A stretch of 64,000 nt of DNA, taken from the NCBI GenBank assembly GCA_963978545.1, contig CAXBTE010000056.1:1-64000 (forward strand), read 5' to 3'. The position numbers and the translations under genes are program-made. The stretch is from Linyphia triangularis (Eukaryota; Arthropoda; Arachnida; Araneae; Linyphiidae). This document shows, in pieces, positions 50,816-61,187 of the stretch. A model generated the notes under the pieces. It made no database searches. It was given only the letters and a program-made list of their open reading frames with translations, and was not told where the DNA came from. Within the stretch, counting starts at the first letter, position 1. Each line of letters starts with the position of its first letter.

Positions 50816-52049
50816 GCTGGTAAACAAATCCTAGGAAAGCAAAGAAACTGGCGGCCTCACCGACATTCTACGTATACTCAGAATTCGACTATGAGTTGGT
50901 TGCCATCCAACGTCATGTTAAAAGTCTTATATTAAATTCATTTTGTGCTCTCTACTTTGGAGTTTTGTAAAGTGTTGATGTATGATTTCCATTATAACTT
51001 CATCTTGAAAAAGTACGGAGACAACGCTCGACTTCTTTTCACAGATACGGATTTGCTCACTGAATAGACAAACTTCGTCTGTCTGTTGATTGGTTGGATT
51101 TTATTGACGCAATTGCAACAGCTGGGCCATAGTGCGCCAAAACTTCGTCTGCAATACAGTATCGAATTGGCAGCGCAAAGCATAACATCTTTTCCATCCA
51201 ACAGATGAAGCTGCATTCTATCTGCATTCAATGATAAAGGTTATTTGTTTGAAGATGGCATCAGCAGCTACTTCTATGGACATTTTAAAATCCTTAAGAT
51301 TAAAAAGTATTAATATGTAATTTTTCTAAACACATTAACTATATTTCCATTGGTATTAACTTAATGCTTTATTTAATACTTTTTATAGGCATTGACTAAA
51401 TTTTTTTTAGAAGATTAACTTATATTTTTTCATACACATTAACTTAAATCTAACTTATTGAGGAGATATCAATTCTTCTTAAAAGAGGTAACGGGATGGA
51501 GGTGGGTCCTCACTTTTAAAAAAATAAAATTTGTTAAACATAATTTTAGTCATTAATTAATTTTTATAATCGCATAAAAATTAACGTATTCAAAATTCGT
51601 TAGGATGTGAATTACGAAGGCATTGTTCGATCTTTCGATATTTTACCATTTTAAAAATGCCTGATAAATTATTTAATTGGGATTCGTGAAATAGGACACC
51701 ATTTTGAACATTTATTCAACACATAAAGTTTGTTTGCTAAAAATAAAAGCAAATATTTCAACTAATTGCTGTGATAATTTAATTTATATTCTCAAACAAG
51801 TACTTTTAGGGGGCAGGTAAATTTATATGTGAGCGACTTTAAACACACCCTGTAATTTAAGCATATGGAAAAAGCAGCTTTATATTTGTAATTGATGCAG
51901 AAAACAAACCTCGTTTTATTTTTAATACCTGCAATAGCATCACACCTGCAATAGCATATTACTTCCCACAAATTCTGGCAGAAATCGAAGTATGCAAGAG
52001 CCGATAAAAATACAACACCCTTTTTAAATTATTTCAGTTTACATTTATT
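50816..52049. other. Intergenic, no feature seen
   Basis: AT-rich; short ORFs only. No host gene or named element is recognised. Confidence 0.45.
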
Positions 52050-52768
52050 TACCCATATGTTTTCTTAGGGTAATGCAAGTATAGCATTCTGTATAAGAAA
52101 AAGAAAGAAAAAAAAAATTTTTTTTTTTTTTTTTTTTTTGTATTTCTTGACGTTTTGGAACACTCTGATTTCAAAAAAGTGATCTAGAAAAAATGTGTGT
52201 CTGTGTGTACTTGGTCAGCATAATTCCCGAACCCATTGACCTACGATGTTCGAATTTTGTGTGCGGGTTAATTGTAGCCATGAGACCGACCATTTAAAGT
52301 TTTCGACAAAATTACAATCATGAAAAAAATCGTGTTTTTCAGCATTTGTTAAAAAAACGGCATTAACGATTTTAATTAAAATCTCTTTGCTGCCACCTAA
52401 GGTGTTCTACTCGTCCCCACCTTCGAAATTTCCGTAGAAATGCGATAAAAACGTAAAAAGATGAGAAATGAGTGTCCTTAACACAGAGAGAGCTCTCTGC
52501 TCTTGAGCATCTTCCATCAACGATTAATTTTTTTTTTGTTTCAAGGTCAAGAAAGGGCAATGTAATGTCTATCGAATAACATCGCCAATTTCGCTATCTA
52601 GGCTTTTTTCTTTTCTCCAAGAAAAAATTATAGCCAAAAACATCACAAACTGGACATTTTTATTTAAATGAGTGAAAATTTTAAAATAGTAAATAACACC
52701 ATAAATTTTAAAGCAATGACCAATAATATAGTGTAATTGAAAGTTGTGTGATGTTCTCCACCCCTAGT
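52050..52768 (+). repeat. Dispersed repeat family 1, copy 1
   Basis: Begins TACCCATATG..., with GACGTTTTGGAACACTCTGA, TTTCAAAAAAGTGATCTAGA, a (TG)n patch and GTTCGAATTTTGTGTG; ends near TGAAAGTTGTGTGATGT. Matches 53914-54704 along its length. Non-coding in both copies. Confidence 0.8.
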
Positions 52769-53150
52769 TATTATAAGTGTTGTCCTAAGTGTTAACAGAC
52801 TAATTGACGTAATCTTTAACAATTATTGAGGCATTATAATTGTGACTTAATGGTGTTGGTGTATTGGTGACAATTCATAAATTATTGAAATAGATTGATT
52901 CAAGTATACGATTTTTCACGCCAAGAAGAATGCTGTATAGTGTCTTTGCATTGTCCCTATTTAGGATGCAGAATTTCTGCTTGCTAATCTCTATTCTATA
53001 TTGACGAGTCTTGTTTCTATAGCGACCGCCACCATCTAGAGTTCATGGCGGAGCAACTGTATAGATAGACAGACAGTACATTCATCTATAGTTGTCATAT
53101 TTTGTATGAAATTTTGTATAAAGTTGTGTTTTAATTTCGAGGTAGTGTAA
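52769..53150. other. Intergenic, no feature seen
   Basis: No gene recognised. A short GC-richer stretch around 53020-53060 is unassigned. Confidence 0.45.
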
Positions 53151-53406
53151 GGGCCTTATTATACAGAGCCACTCGAGTGGCTAACGCGCGCGTTCGCGTT
53201 AGACGCCCGAGCTAGAGACTGCAGTGGCGCACCCACGCGTTTGCAGTGGCCAGGTCTAGCTTCCGTGTTTGTTATGATTTCGTTCCCCTTTCTGTATTCA
53301 AAATGTTTTCGTCAAGTGAGGATGACGAATTGCGCATGCTTATCTTATTAAGAAACGAAGAAAGAATAGAACTTTAGGAGTACGTCCCTTCTTATCAATA
53401 AGGCCC
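53151..53406 (+). mobile_element. PIF/Harbinger-type MITE
   Basis: 256 bp with 10-base perfect inverted ends GGGCCTTATT and AATAAGGCCC. The flanks (TAA and TCA) are close to the TWA duplication of Harbinger elements but not identical. A CG-rich stretch (53165-53240, GCGCGCGTTCGCG) precedes a short ORF. The class assignment rests on the ends and on the coding scrap. Confidence 0.65.
53303..53377 (+). pseudogene. Leftover start of a Harbinger-like transposase
   Basis: The ATG opens 24 codons, MFSSSEDDELRMLILLRNEE then RIEL, before TAG. The acidic SSSEDDEL followed by Leu/Arg is how HARBI1-like proteins often begin. The rest of the gene is deleted; the MITE's right end follows at once. Confidence 0.5.
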
Positions 53407-53913
53407 TCAATAGGTTTATTTCATACTCTATTTGACGATTCAAGAGAAGGCGACAACAAGTTTTTTTCTGTGTAAATAATTTTAATTTGTATGTTATAAT
53501 TTTTTCGATGTTACTTGACTTACTACAAGCACATTACTTACTGTAACTGCAACGCATCAAAGTTGTCCATTAGTTGGAATAATAAGTTAATATTGTCAGT
53601 TATTTTTTTTTTTAGAGTTTTGGTGTACTTAGCAGTTGAGTAAATTAATTAAAAAAACTTACGACAGTCTTTCGTCAAACTTATATAATTAATATACACT
53701 GATTTGAAATTAAACGAAATTTATCCATTTTGTAGAAAATTTATGGAAATTGATCACCACACTATTTATGTAGTAGAAGCACTTATTGGAACTACACAAC
53801 ATATATGCATTAGCAACACGGGGCCATGAGTGCCGGCTGAATTATTTTCACGGGATTGTAAATGACCTCTAAAGGGAATGCAAGGTGGTTATTTTTTTAT
53901 TTTTTACTTTCAA
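53407..53913. other. Intergenic, no feature seen
   Basis: AT-rich, no gene or repeat recognised. Confidence 0.5.
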
Positions 53914-54704
53914 TTACCCATATGTAATACATAGGGTAATGAAAGTGTAGTGTTCGATAAAAAATAAATAAAAAAAAATAGATTTTTTTTGTGTGTATTT
54001 TTCCACGTTTTGGAACATCCTGATTTCAAAAAAGTGATCTGGAAAAAATGTCTGTCTGTGTGTACGTGATCAGCATAAACTCTCGACAAATTGGCTTACG
54101 GTGTTCGAATTTTGTGTGAGGGTTGGTCACACCAAAGTCCAAGGACCAAGGGTCGACCAAAGTCCAAGGACCAAAGGTCGTCCAAGGACCTACCATTAAG
54201 GTTTTCAACAAAATCGTGCGAGCGCATAAGGTAGCTGCCATTGAAAAAAAATCAAATCATGTTTTTCAATGATTGCTAAAGAGCCGCTGTAACGATTTTG
54301 TTCAAAATCGCTGTTATAATGCCTCTTAATGTGTTCTAAACATTTCCACATCCAAAATTTCCGTAAAAATGCTTTAATGGCATAAAAAGTTGAAAAACGA
54401 ATGCCTTCAACATAGCCTCTTTCCTTGAGCATAACTCATCGACGATCGTTGTTTATCCTCTCCACAGTTTCACTTATAAGAAAGATAACATAAGAATTAT
54501 AGAAATAAATATCGCCAGAATGAGTATTTTGGCGAATTCTTTTTTTTAAAAAAGATGCATATAAGAATTATCGCAACAAAAAAATATCACCAAATTGGCC
54601 AAATTTTCTCAACGGATGATAAAAATACAAAAACGATAAATGACACAAACCCACATCAGTAATATAGTGTAATTGAAAGTTGTACGATGTGCCACACCCA
54701 TAGT
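53914..54704 (+). repeat. Dispersed repeat family 1, copy 2, with internal minisatellite
   Basis: Matches 52050-52768 in the same orientation. It differs by a 54125-54195 insertion made of about 2.6 units of a ~25-base ACCAAAGTCCAAGGACC... repeat. Ends near TGAAAGTTGTACGATGT. Confidence 0.8.
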
Positions 54705-54925
54705 TTTGTGCTTTAACTTTGATTTTTCAGTTGGATGTCTAAATGAAATTTTAATTAATCGTTTTGTATTAAAGTTCTCTTCCTTTCAATATTTTAAAAC
54801 CTATAGCATACTTTTATTTCCAGTTAATCGTACCACTTTTCTCCACATCATTTTAAAATTTCGGAAACCGGGGGGGGGGGGGGGGCACTCTTGTACCTCC
54901 TTGGCGACGCCCATGAATACGGTTT
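54704..54925 (+). repeat. Dispersed repeat family 2, copy 2
   Basis: Matches 50596-50815. It follows family 1 copy 2 directly, so the two may be parts of one larger element that was separated at the first locus. A run of about 16 G lies at 54870-54886. Confidence 0.6.
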
Positions 54926-55611
54926 TTCCTCTCTCCCTTCCTTTCCCTGCAAATTGCTTATTATGCCTTATATTATTTTAATTATCTTTTTATTTTCGCA
55001 TTACATTCCCCTTTTATTACGTCAATATTAAATGTAATACATTTTTTCCTCAACTTGTTGGATTTTTCGTCAAATAGCTTATACTAAACAAAAATAAATT
55101 TGCTTTTTATTACGAAACTAAACTTCACTTAGTCATTTGCATGTTTAATAAAAATGGAACATGATTATTCGAAAACGTGGTATGTGTGACGCACAAACGT
55201 GAAAAATTATACTTGATAATTCGCTTGTTTTAAAAACTCATCATTCCATTTTAAAACAAAAAGTCACAATGATATATTTTTGACTCAAGCAGAAGCATAA
55301 GTTGATCCCACAAAATAAAAATATGTGGTACCGAATGATTTTCTGTTTCCTTCAAACAAAAATATGCTATCAATGTGCCATGCATTTTTATATTTAATTT
55401 CATTTAGCAGCTGTCACCGACTTGCTTATAAACATGATTTCTTAATACTATTTGACGATTTCAATTATCTTGAAGTTATCTATGGTTATAATTATGTTCG
55501 CAGGCCATCAAAGTAGGTAGAGGGAAAGTGTAGGTGAGGACTCTTGCTCTCCCCCTACATTGATGAACTGCAGACTTCTAGTATAGAATTTCCGATTCGT
55601 CAAACCCAGTT
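54926..55611. other. Intergenic, no feature seen
   Basis: AT-rich, with small ORFs only. Confidence 0.5.
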
Positions 55612-55616
55612 TGAAC

Positions 55617-55890
55617 TGTTGGGATATTGTTATCCACTGTCACTCATTTCCACCCCTTTGCTTGCTTGTGGACTGCCCTGCCTTGCAGCGCCGCCTTGTG
55701 GCTGGCTTATATAAACTGTTGTTCTAGCCTGTATGCCATTCATTCATTCATTGTATTCTATTCATTTACCTCTGACTGTCCAATGTTATGTGTGTGTTCC
55801 TGTGTCCGTGGCGGTTTAATGACTTAATAAACTAATTGTACCGCTAGTGTTGTTGCTTCTCTCAACCACGCTCTGCTACCATCCCCAACA
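55617..55890 (+). repeat. copia 5' LTR
   Basis: TGTTGGGATATT...CCCCAACA. A TATATAA box lies at about 55708, an (ATTC)n run at about 55738, and AATAAA (about 55827) as polyadenylation signal. It is the promoter of the element. Confidence 0.95.
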
Positions 55891-55906
55891 GGTTATGGGC
55901 CCAGGT
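55891..55906 (+). other. copia primer-binding site (internal tRNA-iMet type)
   Basis: GGTTATGGGCCCAGG directly follows the LTR. Drosophila copia uses this sequence to pair with the internal (anticodon-side) part of initiator Met tRNA rather than its 3' CCA end. The identity is from memory of the copia primer. Confidence 0.8.
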
Positions 55907-55972
55907 AAATAGCCATACCTTAGCAGAGAGAGCAACACACGGACTGGAACGAAAACCGAACTAAAAACGACG

Positions 55973-56857
55973 ATGAATGGAACACGGATTGAATCGTTAA
56001 ACAAGGATAATTACGAGACATGGAAAATACAGATGAAAGCTTTGCTTATCAAAAGCGATTCCTGGGTTTATGTTTCTGGAATCAAAACAAAACCTGTGCT
56101 CATTCAAGATGACGTTAAATCGAAAGAAGCTTGTGAAAAGTGGGCAGAAATGGATGAGAAAGCGAAGTCGGACATTATCCTATGTATAGCTCCATCTGAA
56201 CTGAAACAAGTGAAAAGTTGTGAAACATCATCTGACGTTTGGACTAAATTGAAACAGATTTACGAATCCAAAGGACCTGCCAGAAAAGCGTCGTTGTTGA
56301 AATCGCTGATTCAACACAAGATGGCGGACACAACAACTCTAGATGTGAGAGAGCACCTTCGAATGTTCTTCGACATTGTTGATAAGCTCAGTGAAATGGA
56401 AATACGCATCGACGAAGATCTGCTAGCAGTGATGTTATTATACAGCCTTCCACCAAGTTTTGAAAATTTCCGATGTGCGATAGAATCCCGCGACGAGCTA
56501 CCGAAACCAGAGGTTTTGCGAATAAAAATAGTGGAAGAATGTGATGCGAGACGCCAGGACCGGAAATCAAACGGCGAGAGTGGAGGAGCGTTTGCTGTGA
56601 CTCATCTTCAACGCAAGCCTTATTGGAAAACAAAAAGCGAAAACTTCCAGAAGAATAACAATCAGTTCCCGAAGGCCAGAGATTCTTCGAAAATCCGTTG
56701 CTGGAAATGCCGACGTTTAGGGCACCGAGCAGCCACGTGTGACCAGGATTACCAGAAAAAGGATATTTCTCGCTTCAAGCAAGAAAATGCTGGACTGTTA
56801 ACGTGTGCCGAATCCAAAAAGTGTGGAGATAGATGCATTGTTTACACATCATGGTGA
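55973..56857 (+). CDS. gag: copia gag (294 codons as read)
   Basis: Starts MNGTRIESLNKDNYETWKIQ, the usual copia gag opening (DUF4219/UBN2 type), with a helical capsid region to about residue 205, a basic stretch, and one zinc knuckle CWKCRRLGHRAATC (56699-56740, residues 243-256). The last ~15 codons after ENAGLLTCAESK are in a frame that leaves the family pattern and ends at TGA; the pol frame takes over there. Gag coats the RNA in the virus-like particle. Confidence 0.92.
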   Translation: MNGTRIESLNKDNYETWKIQMKALLIKSDSWVYVSGIKTKPVLIQDDVKSKEACEKWAEMDEKAKSDIILCIAPSELKQVKSCETSSDVWTKLKQIYESKGPARKASLLKSLIQHKMADTTTLDVREHLRMFFDIVDKLSEMEIRIDEDLLAVMLLYSLPPSFENFRCAIESRDELPKPEVLRIKIVEECDARRQDRKSNGESGGAFAVTHLQRKPYWKTKSENFQKNNNQFPKARDSSKIRCWKCRRLGHRAATCDQDYQKKDISRFKQENAGLLTCAESKKCGDRCIVYTSW

Positions 56858-59800
56858 AATGCAAACACAGTGGGTGGTAGATTCCGGATGCACGCGACAT
56901 TTATGTAATGATGAATCAAAGTTTGTTAACATTGGCGACACAGAAATCAACATTCTCAATCTTGCCAACAACGAAACAACTGAAGTTTTAGGCTCCGGTA
57001 AAGCAGTCATCAAAGCGGAAGTTAACAAGAAAATTCAAGATGTTGATGTTTTCGATGCACTTCTTGTTCCGGACCTGCGTACAAACTTATTATCAGTTTC
57101 TAAACTTTGTGATCGTGGATACACTGTGACTTTCAAAAGTGACTTTGCTAAGATTGTAGACACTAAATCCAACTTGGAACTAATTGCTGATAGAAAAGAT
57201 AATTTATATTATTTACGTGGTGGTAATTGTAGTGTTAATCAAAGTGCAAGTCATGCTAGTGAATCTTTTGATAGTGGTAAAAGCAAAGTTGCAGATATTG
57301 AAAAATGGCATGCAAGAATGGGTCATTTAAATATAGGAGATTTATTGGAATCTAGTGGTAAGGGAAATATTCGTGGATTAAATTTAGTAAAATCCCCTAA
57401 AGAATTTAATTGTGAAATTTGTGCGGTTAGCAAATTAACACGAGCCCCTTATCCTAAGAAATCAGAGAGAGTGTCAAACACGTTGGATTTAATTCACTCG
57501 GATCTCTGTGGTCCAATGAAAGTGCCATCAATTGGTAAGTCTTTTTATTTTATGACTTTTATTGATGACGAATCAAAATATTGCGCAGTTAAATTTTTAA
57601 AGCATAAAAGTGAAGCTCTAAGTGCATTTAGAGATATCAAGGCTTTATGGGAGAACCAAAAATCGATTAAAATTAAAGTACTAATGACCGACAATGGGGG
57701 AGAATTCTTAAATAAGGAATTCGACGATTTTCTTAGGAAAAATGGGATTGAACATAGATTAACCGTACCTTTTTCTTCCTCCGAAAACGGTTTAGCGGAA
57801 AGAAAAAATAGAAGTTTAGTTGAAACTGCAAGATGTTTACTAACTCAGTCAAAATTACCTCTTAAACTATGGGCAGAGGCGATAAATACAGCTAATTATC
57901 TGCGAAACAGATGCCCGACTAGCTCACTTAATGGAAAAACCCCTTATGAAGTTTGGAATGGTGTAACTCCAAATGTTAGTTATTTTAAGATTTTCGGTTG
58001 TAAAGCTTTTTATATCGATAATTATAGAAAACATAAGTTCTCAGCGAAGGGAAAAGAGGGAATATTTTGTGGTTATTCCGAAACATCTAAAGGATTTCGA
58101 ATTTATTTACCAAACGAAAATAAAGTTATAACTTCCCGTAGCGTAAAATTCTTTGAGGAATACGATAATAAATCCGTTACATTGCAAGATTTCTTAGAAA
58201 AAGAAAATATAAATGAAACCTCAATTTCAATTGAAAACGAATCGAAACTTGGAAGCGATCCAATGCTATATCAGTCAATCAAACCGGATGTGGAGTTAGA
58301 TGTAGATAAATCTTTGGAAAGCGAGCAATTGAAAAATACTTTAGTTATGGGTGATAGTGAACCTTTAGTTTTAGATCAACAAGAATCAAGAAAAAGAATC
58401 CTTTCATTGCGCAATAGGGATATCATTCGTGACGAAGCAGATTTTATTTTTAATGTGGAAGTACCGATTAAAAATGCGCTCATAGATAAAAATAGTGAGT
58501 TATGGTTTAATGCTTTGATTGATGAAGTCGTGAGTATTATTCGAAATAATACTTTCGAAATTGTTGATAGGCCAGATTCTAAAAGATGTATTGGGAGCCG
58601 CTTTATTCTTACGAATAAATTTAAAGATGATGGAACATTATTAAAGTATAAGGCGCGTTTTATTGCGCAAGGCTTCTCACAACAATATAATGTTGATTAT
58701 TTTAACACCTGCAGCCCAGTGGTAAAACAAGGGTCAATCCGAGTTTTATGTGCACTTGCTGCAGATTTAGGCCTAGAAATTCATCAGTTTGACGTAACTA
58801 CTGCTTATTTGAATGGAGAAATAAAGGAAGAAGTTTTTATGGAATGTCCTGATTATTTTGGAGAAATCCTGAAACGAATAATCGATAAAAGGGAACTCCA
58901 TGGGGAAATTTCTGAAAGAGCAAATGAAATTTTAAATTCTTTAAATCAGGGTGATAAAGTTCTTTTATTAAAGAAAGGGATTTATGGGACTAAGCAAGGA
59001 GGATACTGCTGGAATGTTAAGTTGAATGAAATTTTAAATAATTTTGGTGCGAAACAAACCGAGGCAGATCCGTGTACATATTACATTAAAGATAGTAAGG
59101 GCTTAACTATAATAATGGTTTATGTTGACGATATTTTGTTTATTTCTCAAAATCCGGATATGATCGAAAAATTTAAAACTCACATGAATAGAGAATTAGA
59201 TGTAAAATATGCTGGTTTAGTCAAATATTGTTTAGGAATAAATTTTGAACAGAAAAACGGAGTTGTGACTATGAGTCAACAGAGCTACATAAGGGAGCTT
59301 TTAAACCGTTTTAATATGTTGGAAGCTAAACCTGTTACCTGTCCAATGGATGTTAGCATTAAATTGGAGAAGGCCGAAAAATGCGAGGAAGGGATTCCTT
59401 ACCGCGAATTGATTGGTAGTTTTGAATACCTAGCTTCGTGTACGAGGCCTGATATCTCTAATTCAGTTAGTAAGCTAAGTCAGTTCCTAACTTGTTATGA
59501 CAACTCTCATTGGATTGCAGCGAAAAGAGTTCTGCGTTATTTAAAGAAAACAATTAATTTTGGACTTATTTTTCAACGTACAGAAGTATCATTGTTTGGA
59601 TATACAGATGCTGATTGGGGTAATTGTCTTTTTGACCGGAAGTCATACACAGGGTACTGTTTTATTCTTAGCGGAAGTGCTATTAGCTGGGAAAGTAGAA
59701 AACAATGTACTGTGGCTCTGTCTTCTACGGAGGCAGAATATATGGCTATTTCTGATGGTACAAAAGAAGCGATATATCTTTGTAAGTTACTTAATGAACT

Positions 59801-60077
59801 GTGTAATAGTAATTTGGAAAAGGTACGTATGCTCACTGACAATAAGGGAGCAATAAAATTGGTTGAAAATCCAGTTTTTCATAAACGTACAAAACATATT
59901 GATATTAGACATCATTTTGTAAGAGATGCTTTAAAAAATGGTCAAATTGACTTAAAGTTTGTGTCAACAGATGATATGGGTGCTGACATTTTAACTAAAG
60001 CATTACCTTCTTGTAAGCATTATAAGTGTTTAAGATTACTTGGTATTGATGATACTGTTGTATATTTTGATAAATGA
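56805..60077 (+). CDS. pol: copia pol: protease, integrase, RT, RNase H (about 1090 codons)
   Basis: Open from 56805 in the +1 frame relative to gag, without an ATG at its head. Order, residues approximate: aspartic protease (WVVDSGCTRH, 22-31); pre-integrase zinc domain (WHARMGHL at 168, CEICAVSK at 203); integrase core D (HSDLCGP, 231), D (MTDNGGEF, 295), E (SENGLAERKNR, 331); reverse transcriptase (FDVTTAYLNGEIKEEVFMEC at 662, GIYGTKQGGYCW, and YVDD at 773); RNase H (GYTDADWG at 932, STEAEYMA at 977, TDNKGAIKL at 1009, DILTKALP at 1063). All catalytic residues are present, and length is normal. Translation would need a +1 shift from gag, or the frame difference is a one-base indel in the A-run at 56816-56820. 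Confidence 0.95.
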   Translation: MPNPKSVEIDALFTHHGEMQTQWVVDSGCTRHLCNDESKFVNIGDTEINILNLANNETTEVLGSGKAVIKAEVNKKIQDVDVFDALLVPDLRTNLLSVSKLCDRGYTVTFKSDFAKIVDTKSNLELIADRKDNLYYLRGGNCSVNQSASHASESFDSGKSKVADIEKWHARMGHLNIGDLLESSGKGNIRGLNLVKSPKEFNCEICAVSKLTRAPYPKKSERVSNTLDLIHSDLCGPMKVPSIGKSFYFMTFIDDESKYCAVKFLKHKSEALSAFRDIKALWENQKSIKIKVLMTDNGGEFLNKEFDDFLRKNGIEHRLTVPFSSSENGLAERKNRSLVETARCLLTQSKLPLKLWAEAINTANYLRNRCPTSSLNGKTPYEVWNGVTPNVSYFKIFGCKAFYIDNYRKHKFSAKGKEGIFCGYSETSKGFRIYLPNENKVITSRSVKFFEEYDNKSVTLQDFLEKENINETSISIENESKLGSDPMLYQSIKPDVELDVDKSLESEQLKNTLVMGDSEPLVLDQQESRKRILSLRNRDIIRDEADFIFNVEVPIKNALIDKNSELWFNALIDEVVSIIRNNTFEIVDRPDSKRCIGSRFILTNKFKDDGTLLKYKARFIAQGFSQQYNVDYFNTCSPVVKQGSIRVLCALAADLGLEIHQFDVTTAYLNGEIKEEVFMECPDYFGEILKRIIDKRELHGEISERANEILNSLNQGDKVLLLKKGIYGTKQGGYCWNVKLNEILNNFGAKQTEADPCTYYIKDSKGLTIIMVYVDDILFISQNPDMIEKFKTHMNRELDVKYAGLVKYCLGINFEQKNGVVTMSQQSYIRELLNRFNMLEAKPVTCPMDVSIKLEKAEKCEEGIPYRELIGSFEYLASCTRPDISNSVSKLSQFLTCYDNSHWIAAKRVLRYLKKTINFGLIFQRTEVSLFGYTDADWGNCLFDRKSYTGYCFILSGSAISWESRKQCTVALSSTEAEYMAISDGTKEAIYLCKLLNELCNSNLEKVRMLTDNKGAIKLVENPVFHKRTKHIDIRHHFVRDALKNGQIDLKFVSTDDMGADILTKALPSCKHYKCLRLLGIDDTVVYFDK

Positions 60078-60085
60078 GTTGACAT

Positions 60086-60095
60086 TGTGGGGGAG
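60086..60095 (+). other. copia polypurine tract
   Basis: GTGGGGGAG-type purine run directly before the 3' LTR, the plus-strand primer. Confidence 0.75.
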
Positions 60096-60381
60096 TGTTG
60101 GGATATTGTTATCCACTGTCACTCATTTCCACCCCTTTGCTTGCTTGTGGACTGCCCTGCCTTGCAGCGCCGCCTTGTGGCTGGCTTATATAAACTGTTG
60201 TTCTAGCCTGTATGCCATTCATTCATTCATTCATTCATTCATTGTATTCTATTCATTTACCTCTGACTGTCCAATGTTATGTGTGTGTTCCTGTGTCCGT
60301 GGCGGTTTAATGACTTAATAAACTAATTGTACCGCTAGTGTTGTTGCTTCTCTCAACCACGCTCTGCTACCATCCCCAACA
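60096..60381 (+). repeat. copia 3' LTR
   Basis: Same as the 5' LTR except that the ATTC run is three units longer. AATAAA near its end serves polyadenylation. Confidence 0.95.
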
Positions 60382-60589
60382 TGAACAGCCTTTCAATATT
60401 TTCAATACAGTTGTTCTACACATTTTTTTTATGCCCCATTTTTAGTTTTTTCATTCAATTCGGTTTCCTTCTGAATCTGAATAAAAAAAGAATGCAATGA
60501 AATTTCGGAAATTTCGACTCTTCAACTTTCTAAAACTTAAAGACCTAGACTCTTCCTCCCCCACACCGCTAGCGTCGGTCCTGCACATG

Positions 60590-60730
60590 AGCAATACTTA
60601 TATGCAATGCACATGTGCAAAACCTATTTGCAATACATCCAGGTATTACCTATTTGCAATACATCATGTTATACAAATGTGCAATGCTCTATATGCAATA
60701 TTATATCCAATGCAATATTATATAAAAACA
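60590..60730. repeat. Cluster of TGCAATAC/TGCAATGC units
   Basis: About ten imperfect copies of a (T)TGCAAT(A/G) unit in 140 bases, several as TATTTGCAATACAT. Irregular spacing, so not a simple satellite. A similar cluster occurs near 48825-48905. Confidence 0.5.
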
Positions 60731-60859
60731 ATATAGCCTCTGTAAAAGCTTTTTTCTACAACGTAATGTAACATTTCAATTTATATCCTGAACAGCTATA
60801 CAGCCCAATAATATTGCCAAGAGAAAAATAATCGTCGCATACAATTGTTTCTCACTAAA

Positions 60860-60962
60860 TTTCGACAATCGATTGTCTTATTTAGCATGAAACAATCGAT
60901 AGTTTGCCCTTTTTCGATACTATCGATTTTTCACTCGATTGTTCATCTGAACAATCGTTTGA
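60860..60962. repeat. Cluster of ATCGAT palindromes
   Basis: CAATCGATTG, CAATCGATAG and TATCGATTTT with further ATCG..CGAT half-sites in about 100 bases, able to fold into several hairpins. Function unknown. TATCGAT resembles DREF-type sites, but there is no gene beside it. Confidence 0.4.
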
Positions 60963-61187
60963 ACTATAGGTATTAAAAAAATCAATGTTCAAGGAACACT
61001 TGACACAGGGCCTGACCATGACAAGTTGGGACCCAAGGCCGGGACACTTTCAGGGGCCTCTTTTTCAAAAGCGAGATTTGTTGGAAATTTGCTTGACAAA
61101 AAGTAAAATGGAGTAATATTAAAAATAGAAAAAGTTGATAAAGTAAGGTTAATATTGTAGCGAAACTCATTCTATCGAGCGGAGCCT

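Larger units (their letters stand above)
55617..60381 (+). mobile_element. Complete Ty1/copia LTR retrotransposon
   Basis: A 4.77-kb element with LTRs at 55617-55890 (274 bp) and 60096-60381 (286 bp), a copia-type primer site, gag, pol and a polypurine tract, flanked by the 5-bp duplication TGAAC (55612-55616 and 60382-60386). The LTRs look identical except for three extra ATTC units in the 3' copy. Insertion is recent. Pol is intact; gag and pol are in different frames. Confidence 0.97.

Noticed and set aside
52100..52140. Terminator-like A/T inverted run
   Set aside because: A simple poly-A/poly-T run inside a dispersed repeat.
59560..59856. 98-codon plus-strand ORF in copia RNase H
   Set aside because: Out-of-frame shadow of pol.
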